Assembly (NCBI GenBank): GCA_034401135.1 | Contig: JAWZSP010000003.1 | Span: 3,410,001 to 3,474,000, forward strand | Length of the DNA stretch: 64,000 bases | Direction: 5' to 3' | DNA from: Volutella citrinella | Taxonomy: Eukaryota; Ascomycota; Sordariomycetes; Hypocreales; Nectriaceae | In this document: in pieces, positions 1 through 12,008 of the stretch | How positions within the stretch are numbered: the stretch's first letter is position 1 | Layout of the letters: each line of letters opens with the position of its first letter | Notes under the pieces: model-generated | What the model was told of the DNA's origin: nothing | Database searches by the model: none | Seen by the model: only the letters and a program-made list of their open reading frames with translations | Position numbers and translations under genes: made by a program

Positions 1-3000
1 TGGGGCTGGAAATATTCGGATTTAGATGCCGGTATCGCAAAAGCATCAGCACGCGCGCAAGTTTACAGGCACCGTGCTGCTGATTTGGTTGGACCACCCT
101 GGTTGAACTATTTCCTCGTTTAACCCCCCTCCCCTGGCAGGTTGTTGGTCCAGGGCGGGGCAGTGAAGTCTAGGACTCGAGGAGCGAATACTGTATACTG
201 TAGGCACTTGGCACAGAAACACAAAACAATAAAGGTTGGTGGGTACATGTGATGCTCTGTATGTGCGGGCGGATACATGGAGTCTTGCCCTTGTTGGGGC
301 GTGGGGGTATGGTGGCTACTAGCACGAAGTAGTGGTTCTCTTCCCCTGCCTGCTTCTCACCACCACCGTAGAATCCGGTGGCAGTCGCTATGCACGTCGG
401 CTGCGGCGCATCGCAAGGACCTGGGTCGCCATCAGTCCACGGCATTTGCCGTGCGAGGCAAGATTCAATACTCCCCGCGTCCGCCCGTACAGCAGTTGGA
501 GGCCGCTGGGGGGATCCTTGGGGTCCTGCCCAGACGCGCACACCACACAGAGAGCGAGTTTTGTGACGTGTTGACTCTAACATCGCCAAACTGCAGCCCC
601 GGAGCAGCAAAAAGCTCCACAAGGATGATAAGTAGGGGTATTAGTGTGTCCGTGTATATCCGTGCCCATCTAGGTGGAGATTTCGCATCCACTCCCCTAC
701 CACCGTCTCCTGACTCCTGAGACTGCATGTCCGCCTCTGAGACGAGGCCCACTTATGATGGCAACCAAACGCGTGTCACATTCAGACCGACTCGCCAGCC
801 GCGTTTCATGCTCGGCGATACAACTCACAAGTTCAAATATAGATCTTCATAACTCAGTCTGTACGCGTAATGTATATCTCAGTGACTTGTAAGCAATCTG
901 AAGGTTACTAGCAGTCGTAGTAGTGGGTGCTTTCTTTACTACTCGACGTAAGAGAGCCCGCAGATCAACAATCTGGTCACTTACCTTCGATCCAGGGCAG
1001 ATCAGGGCAGAGCCGCTGCTACTTAGCGCCCTATCAATATGGGCTGGCAGGAAATAGCCGGATGCCGTGGAGCAGAGCATGAATTGCCAAGCTTGCTGGT
1101 ACACTGTGGCAATCCGTTCAGCGCCATCTTCGAAAAATGTAGCAATGAAGGGAAGTCACCGTTATGTTAATTGAGCATGTCAATTGAGTATGAAAAGAGC
1201 GGTTTTTCTTTTCTTTTTCCATCGCTACAAGCACTGCCAGGTAGTTTGCAAGGAATATTCGAGTCATTATCCCTGGCTGCTCTTGATCATATCGCTCTGT
1301 TGGTAGACTCTTCTTCTTTACCGATGAGGATCTCATCTACCAATGCTTGATTTATGTAAGGAGTCCTGGCTGTGTGGTGGTTTTGCGGCTGGCAAGGAGG
1401 GCTTCATCTCGCTTCATCTCGCTACCATGCTGTCATTGAGGGGGCTTCGCACCGCCATTAGTTCATGGATGGGTGAGGGAAGAGCCTCAATGTGTGGCAC
1501 TTGCCGGCATCTCTTCGTGTGCTCCTTGCCTCTACATAGGATTGAAATGTAGAGTATGCGTCGCCAAGGGCCGCTACCGGGGCATCTATTTACCATGGAC
1601 TTGAGCAAGCCATTGTCCATTATCTGCACCGCCATCTCCTTGGGCTCATCAAGGTCATTCATCTCTTTGACATCGCCAGAAGGGGGTTGAAATTAGCGGA
1701 TTTACTGTAAAAATAGTAGTCGCTAGAGACCAGGGCATACATCCCCGGGCCCCAGGCATATTTTGGGAGCCAGGAGCTAACAGGGAGTTGAACTCCCGTC
1801 CCGGCCTGGGAGCACAACTCGTTGGCAAGCCAGAGGGTCAGCCATGACTATATGAAGCCATGCGAGAATATGTTGTATTCACGTTTATGGAGGATAGCTC
1901 GAGGAGTCCGGGTAATACATGGCCCTCAAGTTATATGCACATCACAAAGCACGTGCATGAAAGCATTCAAGTCCCATAGGAGATGGAATACCTAGCATCT
2001 CAACCACAGCAGTAGTTCAGTAAGAGTCATAATGAAGACAATACCTCGCATGCCTATCAAGGTCCCTGTACTACAAGAGTTGTTAGAAAATGCTATGATG
2101 AACCTGCACGGACATCAGGGCATCCATCCCTCGTCGGCAAATACACAGGGGAACGTTATCAACGCCGGCATCGCGCTAGTTATATTATGATAGCTTCCAC
2201 TAGGTTCTTTGGGAAATGCATGCTAAGAAACTACATCTTACTTCTTTCAATAAACCGCCTCGAGACGCCGCAACGAATCAATGTTCCTCTCAGCTCCTAG
2301 AATGACATTCCGTCAGAGAAAGAAGTCAACTACAAGCCCTCAACCGAGCTCCAAAACTGGAGAGGTGTCCAGTCAGGTATCAATAACGACTCGTTTCCCT
2401 AAAAGAGAGCTCTTTTCCGAGAATAAAACTATCTTCAAGAGCGGCGTTCTTGCTGGTCTATCCTCGCTAATGGGACAGTTTCAGGGGACAGGGTCATCTT
2501 CCGCTGTCACATCTCATGATGGTCTGAGAGAAGATGTCCCATAAGGTGGTTTCTATCGCAACACTGCGCAATTCTTAAATGGTCACTAACAAGGGGGGGC
2601 ATTATGAACTGATAGGCACGAAGCTGAGGGAGCAGATCAAACCAAGTAAAGTTGAGCACAAGGACATCGGCAAAGCCACAGTCGAGCAAATGGCCGGAGC
2701 GGGTGTCGATGGAGGCCATGAACCGCCACTACCTTGTCTCTAACACCCTCCCCCAGCACTATTTGACTTGACGGGCCTCGACGGATTTCGCAAAAACACG
2801 AGGCAAATACTAATCGCAGTCACGTCGACGTGCTCTGGACCAGAAGAGGGTTAGGTATTGTTGATGTTTTTGTTTGCATATATCTGCAGCCGTGTCTCAA
2901 AGGCGCCCATCTAGCTATCTGGTTCGCTGTTTTTTGTTGTACATTTGCTCTATTGAAAAAGAGCTTTCCATTAATCATATGCCGCCCGTGCTCCTATACG

Positions 3001-3122
3001 TGTTTTTAAACCCCATGCAACAGTGGTTCCTAATATCAGCCAAGAAAGTAACGATTGTCCCACAACACCAGGCAAAAAAAAAATAAAGCAGATTACCGAC
3101 ACTTCGCCCACGTTCAAAAAGC
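1..3122. other. Gene-free left flank
   Basis: No reading frame here looks like a recognisable protein. The longest open frames are short, without conserved motifs or a coherent exon chain. A tRNA-like fold at 1775-1843 (minus) is too irregular to call. There is a direct duplication of a 10-mer (cttcatctcg) at about 1404-1423. The last ~100 bases before 3122 are A-rich and would hold the 3' end of the HEM2 transcript. Most of the segment is best treated as intergenic sequence or a decayed region of unknown origin. Confidence 0.5.
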
Positions 3123-4349
<1,227 letters not shown>

Positions 4350-6286
4350 TTTGGCGGTGGGCGGGTGGTCGAATTGAGGGTTTTGCAATGGCAGAGCAGC
4401 AGGCGCCAACAGGTGGGAAGGCCGTAGAATGAAGGGGAGGGTTGGTGTTTGCGATGAGACGAGCAGATTTAGAGTGGCTAAAACTGGTGGAGGCGCTGGG
4501 GCGTGTGGAGCGGAGCCGACCGACTGGGCTCTAGTGCGGGAAGACTCAAGACTCAAGAGTAACGAAGTCGTCAGGAGGACCAGGGGAGCCTCGGCTGGGC
4601 AATTGGAGCGCAGAGGGGGAGGGAATAGGAAATCCAGAAATCTAGCAGAGGGGAACTGCGCAAGTTAAACCACGGGAGAAGGATGGCGGATGAGGAAAAA
4701 AAAGTCGACTGAGGGACGAGCGGCACGTCCCAGGTGAATGTCCCGTCCCGGTAATCTTGAACGCCGGTACCTGCTTGGGTGTGGCATGCCCGGCCTCCGC
4801 GAACCGTGCAGGTAGTGCTACATGGCAGGGCGCTGTGGCACAGGCGGGGGGATAGGTAACTCACACAACAACAGACCATGGGGCCATGCAGGCGGGCTCG
4901 GTCAACCTCGGGATGATGGGGGTAACACCCATGGATGCGAGTCTTGCGCGAGACCCTTCTGAAAAGTCGACCCCACATGGCCAATCACGGCGCTGTATTT
5001 GCTAATTTAGGTGTGGTCGTGTGCCTATCCAGCCCGTCTCACTGGCTCCGGCCGGCAGAACAGAGGGTCGGCGCTGCAGGGCGCAAAGGGCGCTGTTCTT
5101 CCCGGCCGCAGCCGGAGAAGGGTGGGCCGCTGCTCGCTGGAATCACTGCCGCACCCTTGTTGGTGTCTGTGATGCCATGCAGTACAAGCCGTCGCCAGAA
5201 ACCGAAGTCTCGCCATTGGTTGCATCTCCGCGGGCCCTTCTTTGATCCATCAACGACAGCACGATTGTTCCATGCATCTCCCCGGGGGAGCTCAGACATA
5301 CGAGTACGGACGGCGTGCTGTGTAATAATTACCCAAGTTGTCCACGCCGCCTATCTTGCACACGAAAGGCAAGAGTTTGCGGCCACTCTTCCGTCACCGC
5401 CACAGAGCCCAGAGACCAGAGCCATGAAACGTGCCGCCCCCAGATGTGCCGCCAGACCCGCTCTGCCCGCCGTTGTGGCCGAGGCCAGTGGCTTCTTTTG
5501 CCTTCTGGCCATCGGACCTCCCGAGTCGTAACTCGTCTGTCAGAAGTGATGGGCATCATCCCCCGCAGCGACCCCTCAACGCCGTTCCGAGAGAGATTCC
5601 GTGCTTCCGGCCATTTCTGGTCAAGTTTCCCCCGCCTGACCCCAACCATCCCGCTGCCCGGGCTTCTCGTAGTGCCTCCTACTTCAATTCTTATCGATTC
5701 ATGAGAAAGTTAAATCACACTGGGCAATACCATTAATCCCCTCACTGTCTCAGCACACTGACTGTCTCATGCTTGAAACTCTGTCTCGCCACAACGAAAC
5801 AAAAAATATCGACTATCTGGCTAGCTTCAAAGCCAACACTTGTGCAACGTTGGCTATTATTGTCAACCGGTTGGTGTATTGTGGTGGCATCCTTCACATG
5901 ATGCACAACCTTGCTCTCGCTCTCACTCACTGCCGCGTGCAACCTTGACGCTCTCCAGGACTGTCAATAAAACTACTTCATGGGCCGCATCGGGTTTTCT
6001 ATCTTTAGGTAGCGCCAAAAGATGGGCCCATACATCCAAGCCAAGCGTAGACACACCCACCAGTACCTACCTACTGCACATTGCTAACTGGAGTATTCGT
6101 GATACTGTTGGATGTACAATTGATCAAGGGCCACACTCGCCAACCTCGTGCATGCTTTGAGTCGCTTGATTGCCATATTCTCTCGTGGAGTTGGTCCTGC
6201 TAAAGCGGTGTCTGATGCCAGACTATTTGCAATAGCCAGCCAACCGGCATTCCGTGAAAAGAGAGCAATGCACTCCGCTTCTTGAT
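4350..6286. other. Intergenic region upstream of HEM2
   Basis: About 1.9 kb without a supportable gene. It should contain the HEM2 promoter and 5' leader at its left end. Open frames up to 198 codons (for example 4935-5531 plus) lack recognisable domains and overlap equally long frames on both strands, as expected of GC-rich noncoding DNA. A CCAATCA box occurs at 4981. No repeat or RNA gene was seen. Confidence 0.5.
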
Positions 6287-6712
6287 CTAGGAATCACCCC
6301 CCCTGTTGCCCATCATCCAAGTCATGATTGTAACGGCGGGGTGCCGATCTCGAGGCGAATGAATCTTTCTTCTACGTCTCCTCCTCCTCTGCCGGCGCAA
6401 CTCACGGCGATATTGACGAGCCTGTGCCTGCGCCACCATCTCCTCATCGGCATCCTCTGGCAAGGCTGGCTCTGGGGGTTCGATCGGCAGTGTTGGCTCC
6501 CCAGCCGCTCTCAGGTCCTCGTTTGCGTACCTCCTATATCGCCTCTCGCGGCCTTTCCTGTGGTGTTCTTCAGCGCTGTCATCGCCAAAAATGAACTTCC
6601 GAATGGCGTAGCCCAGAAAGTAGTGCAGTTCTTCCTTGCGCCTTGTTATAGTTTGCTTAGGGTGGTATGTGGGAATCTCGTCGGGCTCAACTTCCACCTG
6701 GACTTCATCCAT
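6287..6712 (-). CDS. Small orphan protein with an acidic N-terminus and Arg-rich tail
   Basis: A single-exon frame of 141 codons from ATG at 6712. I do not recognise the family. The N-terminus is acidic (EVQVEVEPDE), followed by a hydrophobic/aromatic stretch ELHYFLGYAIRKFIFGDD (about residues 28-45), a basic patch (HRKGRERRYRRY), a Pro/Glu segment and a dense arginine run (RRQRRRRRRRK, about residues 105-115). No signal peptide or clear membrane segment is visible. Codon choice in the first 60 codons looks like that of a translated gene, and the frame is the cleanest on either strand here. The basic tail could bind nucleic acid or direct nuclear import; that is inference. It may lack exons I could not place. 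Confidence 0.5.
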   Translation of the reverse strand: MDEVQVEVEPDEIPTYHPKQTITRRKEELHYFLGYAIRKFIFGDDSAEEHHRKGRERRYRRYANEDLRAAGEPTLPIEPPEPALPEDADEEMVAQAQARQYRRELRRQRRRRRRRKIHSPRDRHPAVTIMTWMMGNRGGDS

Positions 6713-7026
6713 GATGAAGTGAATATTCGCAAAATGTACGGTCGTAGATTAAAAAAAGGAACTGCGATGGCAGCAGCACCAGATGCCAGCCACGGTTGAG
6801 ACGGTTGCCTCATGATAAAGACCCAAACCGTCCACCCAACTCGCCCACAAGCTGCGCACCGACGGAGCGTACATTGAGAAACTCCGGGCTGTTGGTCATA
6901 TCAAAGGCCCGTCCAAGGCCTGGTTTTCTATTTGAGCGACTCTAGGGAAAGGGGAATGGTGGTACACAACCAATGTACAACGAAACAACATCCACCCAAC
7001 TCAAGCCATCTGTCCGTCAGACACTC
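6713..7026. other. Short intergenic spacer
   Basis: 314 bases between the start of the orphan gene and the stop codon of MIC12, both on the minus strand. It must hold the orphan's promoter and the 3' end of the MIC12 transcript. A 7-base A run occurs at about 6751. Nothing else is visible. Confidence 0.5.
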
Positions 7027-7772
7027 CTACAGGCCCCTCAGCACCGAGTTGTCACGCTTGTCAATGGGCGTGTATCGTTCCTTCAGTGCTTCTGCAACCG
7101 TCTGGTCGGCCTTGGGCTCTGGCTTTGCGAACCGCGCGTCCAACGCCTTCTTCACTGGGCTCTGCTTCGCGCCGTCCTCGGCCGCACCCACAACCTTTTC
7201 GATGACCTCCTTGCCCTCAGCCTTGGCCTTTTCAAAGGCTCCCTTGGCGGCGGCGGCCACCTGGCTGCTCGTCTTCTCGAGCGACTGGGCGCCCTCCCTG
7301 ACCAGAGTCGCAGCCTTCTGCTCGGCACCCTGAGCAGCCTCGTCGGCGGCGCTGCCTCCCCATAGCCGCGAGACGCTCTTCTCGAGGTTCTCACGCACGT
7401 CGACCCAGTCGGTGTGCTGCACCCACCGCACGGCGTTTTGAACTTCGTGGTTCCATCGGTCCTTGGCGACCTCGACGGCGTTGGCGCGCTGGGCGGCGGC
7501 GACTTCGGACCGCGTAGGCGCAGGTAGGGGAGGGAAGGGGTTGACGAGCCCTTCGACGACGAGGGCCTGGGAGCGGAGGATCTGGCCCTGCTGCTCTCGC
7601 GCACGTTGGTGGGCTAGTACGGAGAGGTAGGCGAGGGAGAGGGTAAGAGTGACACCGCCGGTCTGCCGAGAAATGGTCAATTAGCTACCCAGCAAGCTCA
7701 GAGGTGTGCCTGGAGGGCTGGAGAGGCTGCCCGACACGGTGATCGACGTACAAAACCCGTGGTGAAGCCCAT
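7027..7772 (-). CDS. MIC12: MICOS complex subunit Mic12
   Basis: Subunit of the MICOS complex that stabilises crista junctions in the mitochondrial inner membrane (Aim5/Fmp51 in yeast). Exon 1 is only 21 nt (7752-7772, encoding MGFTTGF); exon 2 is 7027-7662; the intron is 89 nt with a perfect GTACGT donor. The product is 218 aa. The joined start reads MGFTTGFTGGVTLTLSLAYL, the characteristic N-terminus of fungal Mic12, and residues 8-26 form its single hydrophobic segment. The rest is soluble, with Trp-rich WNHEVQNAVRWVQHTDW and an Ala/Lys-rich helical C-terminal half likely to form coiled coil. It is divergent from the mitochondrial ribosomal protein gene at 8230. An alternative start inside exon 2 would lose the conserved MGFTTGF. 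Confidence 0.9.
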
Positions 7773-8229
7773 GGTGGGAGCTTTGGCCCGATCGGCCGAG
7801 GTTTGAGGTAATAAGTTTGGTGATGGTACGTCGTTTGAGAGGCACCAATTCAAGAACAGCTTTCAGCAGATGGCCTAAAAACAGTGTCTCATAGCGCGCG
7901 CGAGCTCAATGGCTCCCGGATCGCATTCGAAGGGGCAGCAGGGGCCGGGTGGTGCGGGTGATGGGGTTTTTCGGCGGGTGGTGAGCCTGGAGTTGACGTA
8001 GCGCAGAGGCTCTCGCTACAGCCAGAGCAGTTCTCGGCAGAGAAAACACGCCGGCTTCCGTGCCACGCCAAAAATTTCCCACCACCAAAATCGTGCATCC
8101 CCGGATCCGACACGGCCCAGCCTGCACCACAACGCCCGCCGATTGTTAATTACCAGCTACCGCCTGCGCCCTCCTGCTCCTCCGCCCGAACGCACACTCC
8201 CCTGGCCCTCGCGACCAGTCTTCGCAACC
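7773..8229. promoter_or_regulatory. Shared promoter region of MIC12 and bL17m
   Basis: 457 bases separate the start codons of two divergent nuclear genes for mitochondrial proteins, so both 5' leaders and promoters lie here. No TATA box is obvious. The segment next to the bL17m start is C/T-rich, typical of a fungal 5' leader. Co-regulation is an inference from position. Confidence 0.6.
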
Positions 8230-9001
8230 ATGGCCGGTGGCCTCGTCAAGTACCGACACCTGAGCCGTGACTCGGCCGCTCGAAAGGCCCTGCTGCGCGG
8301 TCTCGTCACCCAGCTCGTCCAGTACGAGCACATCCAGACTACCTATGCCAAGGCCAAGGAGGCCCAGCGCATGGCTGAAAAGCTGATTACGCTGGCAAAG
8401 CGCGACAACGAGCCCTGCAGGAGGTCTGCTCAGGGCATTCTCTACGTAGGTTGCTCCCACCTCCAAGACGTCGGCACATGTCGCCCATAGCGATTGATGC
8501 TCTGCACTGCCAGTGACGCATTGGACTGACGCAGAACTCAACTTATAGACACCTCACCTTCTCCTCCCCAAGCTCTTCGGCGAGCTCCGACAGCGATACA
8601 GCACCCGCGAAGGCGGCTACACCCGCGTCGTCCGCACTGAGCCCAAGAACACCTACGACCAGGGCGAGAGCGCCATTCTCGAGTTTGTCGACGGCCCCAA
8701 GGACTCGCGGTTCATGATGACGGCCAAGACGGTCGCGCGGGACCGCATGCTGCACCAGGAGCACACCCCCGTCACCAACATCAACATCAAGAAGGTGACG
8801 CAGTTCCGGGGCGAGGAGGCTTTCGAGGAGATGGTGCACAAGTTCATGAACCTCCATGCCTCCAAGGACAACCAGACAGATCACGAGGCGACCCTGGCCG
8901 AGAGGGAGGCCGCCAAGCTAGCAGGAAAAGATGGCTCCAGGGCGAAGGAGATGGCCGAGGGCATCGTCCCCGAGTCGGTGAAGCGGGCTACCAAGTCATA
9001 A
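8230..9001 (+). CDS. MRPL8: Mitochondrial large-subunit ribosomal protein bL17m
   Basis: Component of the mitochondrial ribosome large subunit, homologous to bacterial L17. Two exons: 8230-8445 and 8549-9001 (222 aa); the intron is 103 nt with donor GTAGGT and acceptor CTTATAG. The start ATG has good context (gcaaccATGg). The N-terminal half carries the L17 signature: YRHLSRDSAARKALLRGLV, then LVQYEHIQTTYAKAKEAQRM and AEKLITLAKRDN. After the splice, TPHLLLPKLFGELRQRY continues the domain. The region from about residue 120 is a fungal extension containing ARDRMLHQEHTP and a charged Lys/Glu C-terminus. There is no long cleavable presequence, as is usual for L17m in fungi. It is convergent with UTP25 and divergent from MIC12. 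Confidence 0.95.
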
Positions 9002-9373
9002 AAATGGAGATGGCCCGGAAGGATGACCAGCGCGCGCTGTCGAAATGCGACTCTGGGGCTTGTTAAACATGTACCTGTACGAATAACTGTGTAAATATAC
9101 CACATGTCTAGTCTTTTACAGCTTAGAAAGGCGACATGAGTTGGAATTAAAGTATTCGACTTTGTTCCTTTCCACCAATGAGCCTCGGATATCGAAAATG
9201 GCACTCAAGGTTGTGAAAGCTCTCTTGTCATCTGATCAACACCAACCAGTATATATATCATCTGGACGCGATTCTCCCATTTCTAGCTTTTAAACTCCAG
9301 TGGAAATTGACACGCGCAGATTTGAAACTGAACATCCCATCTGAACACAGTGGCGGGTATGAGTGGCCGGTAA
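9002..9373. other. Convergent 3' spacer between bL17m and UTP25
   Basis: 372 bases between two stop codons of opposite orientation. It should contain both 3' untranslated regions and polyadenylation signals. It is more AT-rich than the flanking genes. No gene is visible. Confidence 0.5.
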
Positions 9374-11642
9374 TTAAATGAAATCAAACGTATCGCCGCG
9401 TTCCTGAATCATCTTTCCAACTCTTTTAGACCCCACGATTCGCTCCAGTTTCATCACGTCATACTTGGAAAATACAGCCCGTACGGTGCCCTGGCCGGGC
9501 TCAATCCGCAAGTCTTGCTCGCTTTTGGCAAGATAGCCCCCGGCGATCTCGTTGTAGAAGATGGGGTTGTCGGGCAGGCCGTAGAAGATGACCCGTTGCA
9601 CGCCCCTGAACTGGTACCGACGGAAGTGGTGTGCTCGCTCAGTGTAGAGCAAGATCCGGTGGCGCCCGTTCAAGAAATACGATCGGGCGCGAGAGGCTTC
9701 CGGAACATCGGCGTATTCTGACACGGCGCCAAACGTGATGTCGTTGACGGCAGTAGAATTGGCAAAGTAGTTTCGGACGCGGACGAAATCAAGGTAAGAG
9801 GGGATGAAGATGAGAGTCCCGGTCGCGTCTTTGGATCGCTTGACGAGCGATGGGACGATGGCGGTGGTGAAGTACTCGAATCGAGCATCGGGGTCCTTTT
9901 CCACCGATTTCGACTGGAATCGGGAAAACGTCTGCTTCACCTTGACGCCGAGTTGCTGCAGCGTGCCGGGATACTCGGACTGCAGCCGCAGTTTGCCAGC
10001 CCAGTTATGGCAGTGAAGCCGTTGGAGCTCGGAAAGCTCAGGGGTGTTGAATGAGGACAGAACGACGGTCTGGCGGAAGTACTTGGCCCAGTCCTCCAGG
10101 TACCAGCTCCTCACGCGGCTGAAATCGCACCCGTGCGCATCCTTGGGCTGTAGGTTGAGATGCTCAAAAATAGATTCGACGTGCTCCCAGTTCTGCATCA
10201 GAAGAGCGTCCGCCTGGTCAACAATGACCATCTCGACGGAGCTGAGGAAGTCGTAGTCGACCTTCTTTTCCTCCTCGGAGCCGATAGCCATACGGAGGCC
10301 GAGAGGACTGGCAAAGAGGATATCGGAATTGTAGAACTGAGCAAAGTACTTGATGGTCTTGCGCGTGAACTTCATGCCCAGGCGGAACATGTCGTCGTCG
10401 TTGCCTTCGAAAAGATCCTTGAAGTCGGCGGGCTTGTCATCCCCAAACTTGGCGTCCTTGTCAATATAGCCCTCATCGAAGCGCTTTCGGTTTTCCTGCT
10501 GCTCCGGCTCACACAGGTCGCGAATCATGTTTACGACCTTGAGGCAGGAGTTTCGGGTTGGGAGAAGGAAGAGGACCTTGGGGCGGGTGAAGCCCTGGTC
10601 TCTTAGCTCGAGGCCACCATCTTCTCCAGCCTTGGCTAGTTTGTAGTTGTCCTTGATCACACGATCCCGTGTCCTACTGGGCGTCAGTGATGAGCGTGGA
10701 GAATCCATCTCGAGGCACTCACTTGAATACATGGTTGAGAGCATGGAGGCATGTGAGCTGACGCATGTGGTCTGCGTTGCGAGCTGTGCGGTCGCAAAAG
10801 AATACGTCTCGGTAGTCGAAGAGCGCACCACCGACCGTTTGCTGGGCGGGAGTGAGGGTGCCAACCTTCGTGGATGCAGTCTCCCTCAGTTTTTGCTTAA
10901 GGTTGAGGCTGTCAAGTTCGGTCAACGGCTTGGGCATCTCTGCTTCCCCATCGATATTGGAATGCATCAGCGTTGCCCTCCAAGACTGCAACATCGCTCG
11001 CTTGATCGCCCAGTCTCCATTTTGCACAGCCTTGACCTTTTTGGCCACGGCTTCTTCGTCTGGATGCGCAAAGTGTAGGTCGAAGGGGTCGTCCGAGCTC
11101 TCACCATCCTCAGAGTCATCGTCCATATCTTCGTCGGGCTCGCCATCCTGCTCCTCCTCAGGCTCTTCCTCGATTCGGTCAACGTCCTTCTCGGAGGCTT
11201 CGGATTCGGAATCGGCAATCTCTTTGTCGGATTCGGGCTCCTCAGCGCCTTGATGCTCCGCCTGATCACTCTCGGTTCTTCTTCGCTTTGCCTTGGGCGC
11301 ATTGTTCTCGGTGAGGCTCTGTAGAAGGGTCATATATGGGCGGGCGGCCACAGCCTCGTCCTGGTCCTCATCCTCGGAATCGATGTCCTCCATGACTTCA
11401 TCCTCAGGGGCTGAGCCTTCTTCAGATGATGACGATTCACTACTGGACACAAACCGTCAGCATGCCAAAGACAAGAGTTGGGGGGGGGGTAAGAAGCCGT
11501 ACTCCTCGTTGTCTGCCACTCGAGCGTTGTCAAATCTTCGATATGGCCCGAATCGACTCGTGCCTCGGCCTCCTCGACCGCCTCTACCACGGCCACGGGA
11601 CCCACGCCCGCGGAAGTTTCCTCCTCGACCGCGCGGCGGCAT
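9374..11642 (-). CDS. UTP25: U3 snoRNP-associated protein Utp25 (SSU processome)
   Basis: Acts in the nucleolar small-subunit processome for 18S rRNA maturation. Three exons on the minus strand: 11503-11642, 10723-11442 and 9374-10673, phases consistent, 719 aa. Introns are 60 nt (donor GTACGG, followed by a C10 run) and 49 nt (GTGAGT...CAGTAG). The order is: an RGG-rich start ([14 protein letters not shown]); an acidic Ser/Glu/Asp region with [20 protein letters not shown]; then the helicase-like body. Helicase motifs are degenerate, as in the family: [14 protein letters not shown] replaces motif Ia, and [17 protein letters not shown] stands where DEAD would be. The C-terminal part includes [19 protein letters not shown] and [17 protein letters not shown]. 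It is divergent from eIF3f. Exon 1 is assigned from the RGG start and splice phase and is slightly less certain. Confidence 0.93.
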
Positions 11643-12008
11643 TTTCACCAGATCGCGGATTTAAATTGTCATAAAGCAACTCAACAGCCGCCCGATTTTC
11701 GAGGTTCTTGCGATTCGTTGGAGAAAAAAAAGTTGGAGCTTCAACTCAGCCTTGCGGTGTCAGCCACAGCATGGTGGGGTACCCGAGAAAATGCGCCACA
11801 TTGCCCGTTTATCGCTCTTATCAGCGAGCGATTAGTCCGATTAGTGCGCACAACCCCAGCCCCAGCACGTCCCGCCAACAGCAAATCACAAAATCGGCGA
11901 AATTTGACGGCATCGCGAACCGGCCTGAAAGCGGTCCCCTCTCTCGTCCCTTTCCGCCCCTCGCCCTCTCAACACCTTTCCAAGAATATCCCTCTCGACC
12001 TGCCCAGC
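11643..12008. promoter_or_regulatory. Shared promoter region of UTP25 and eIF3f
   Basis: 366 bases between the divergent starts of a ribosome-assembly gene and a translation initiation factor gene. The half next to eIF3f is C/T-rich (5' leader). No specific factor site can be named with confidence. Confidence 0.55.

Noticed and set aside
1775..1843. tRNA-like sequence on the minus strand
   Set aside because: Acceptor-like halves pair and a GTTCAAC loop is present, but the T-stem has mismatches, there is no proper D-arm or anticodon stem, and the A/B boxes deviate. A covariance-model search would decide; a score below threshold is expected.
2507..2719. 70-codon minus-strand frame resembling a hydrophobic protein fragment
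   Set aside because: Too short, with no splice partners and no family recognised; it could be a relic but cannot be supported.
4935..5531. 198-codon open frame, plus strand
   Set aside because: No motif, unbiased codon use, and equally long frames overlap on the opposite strand.
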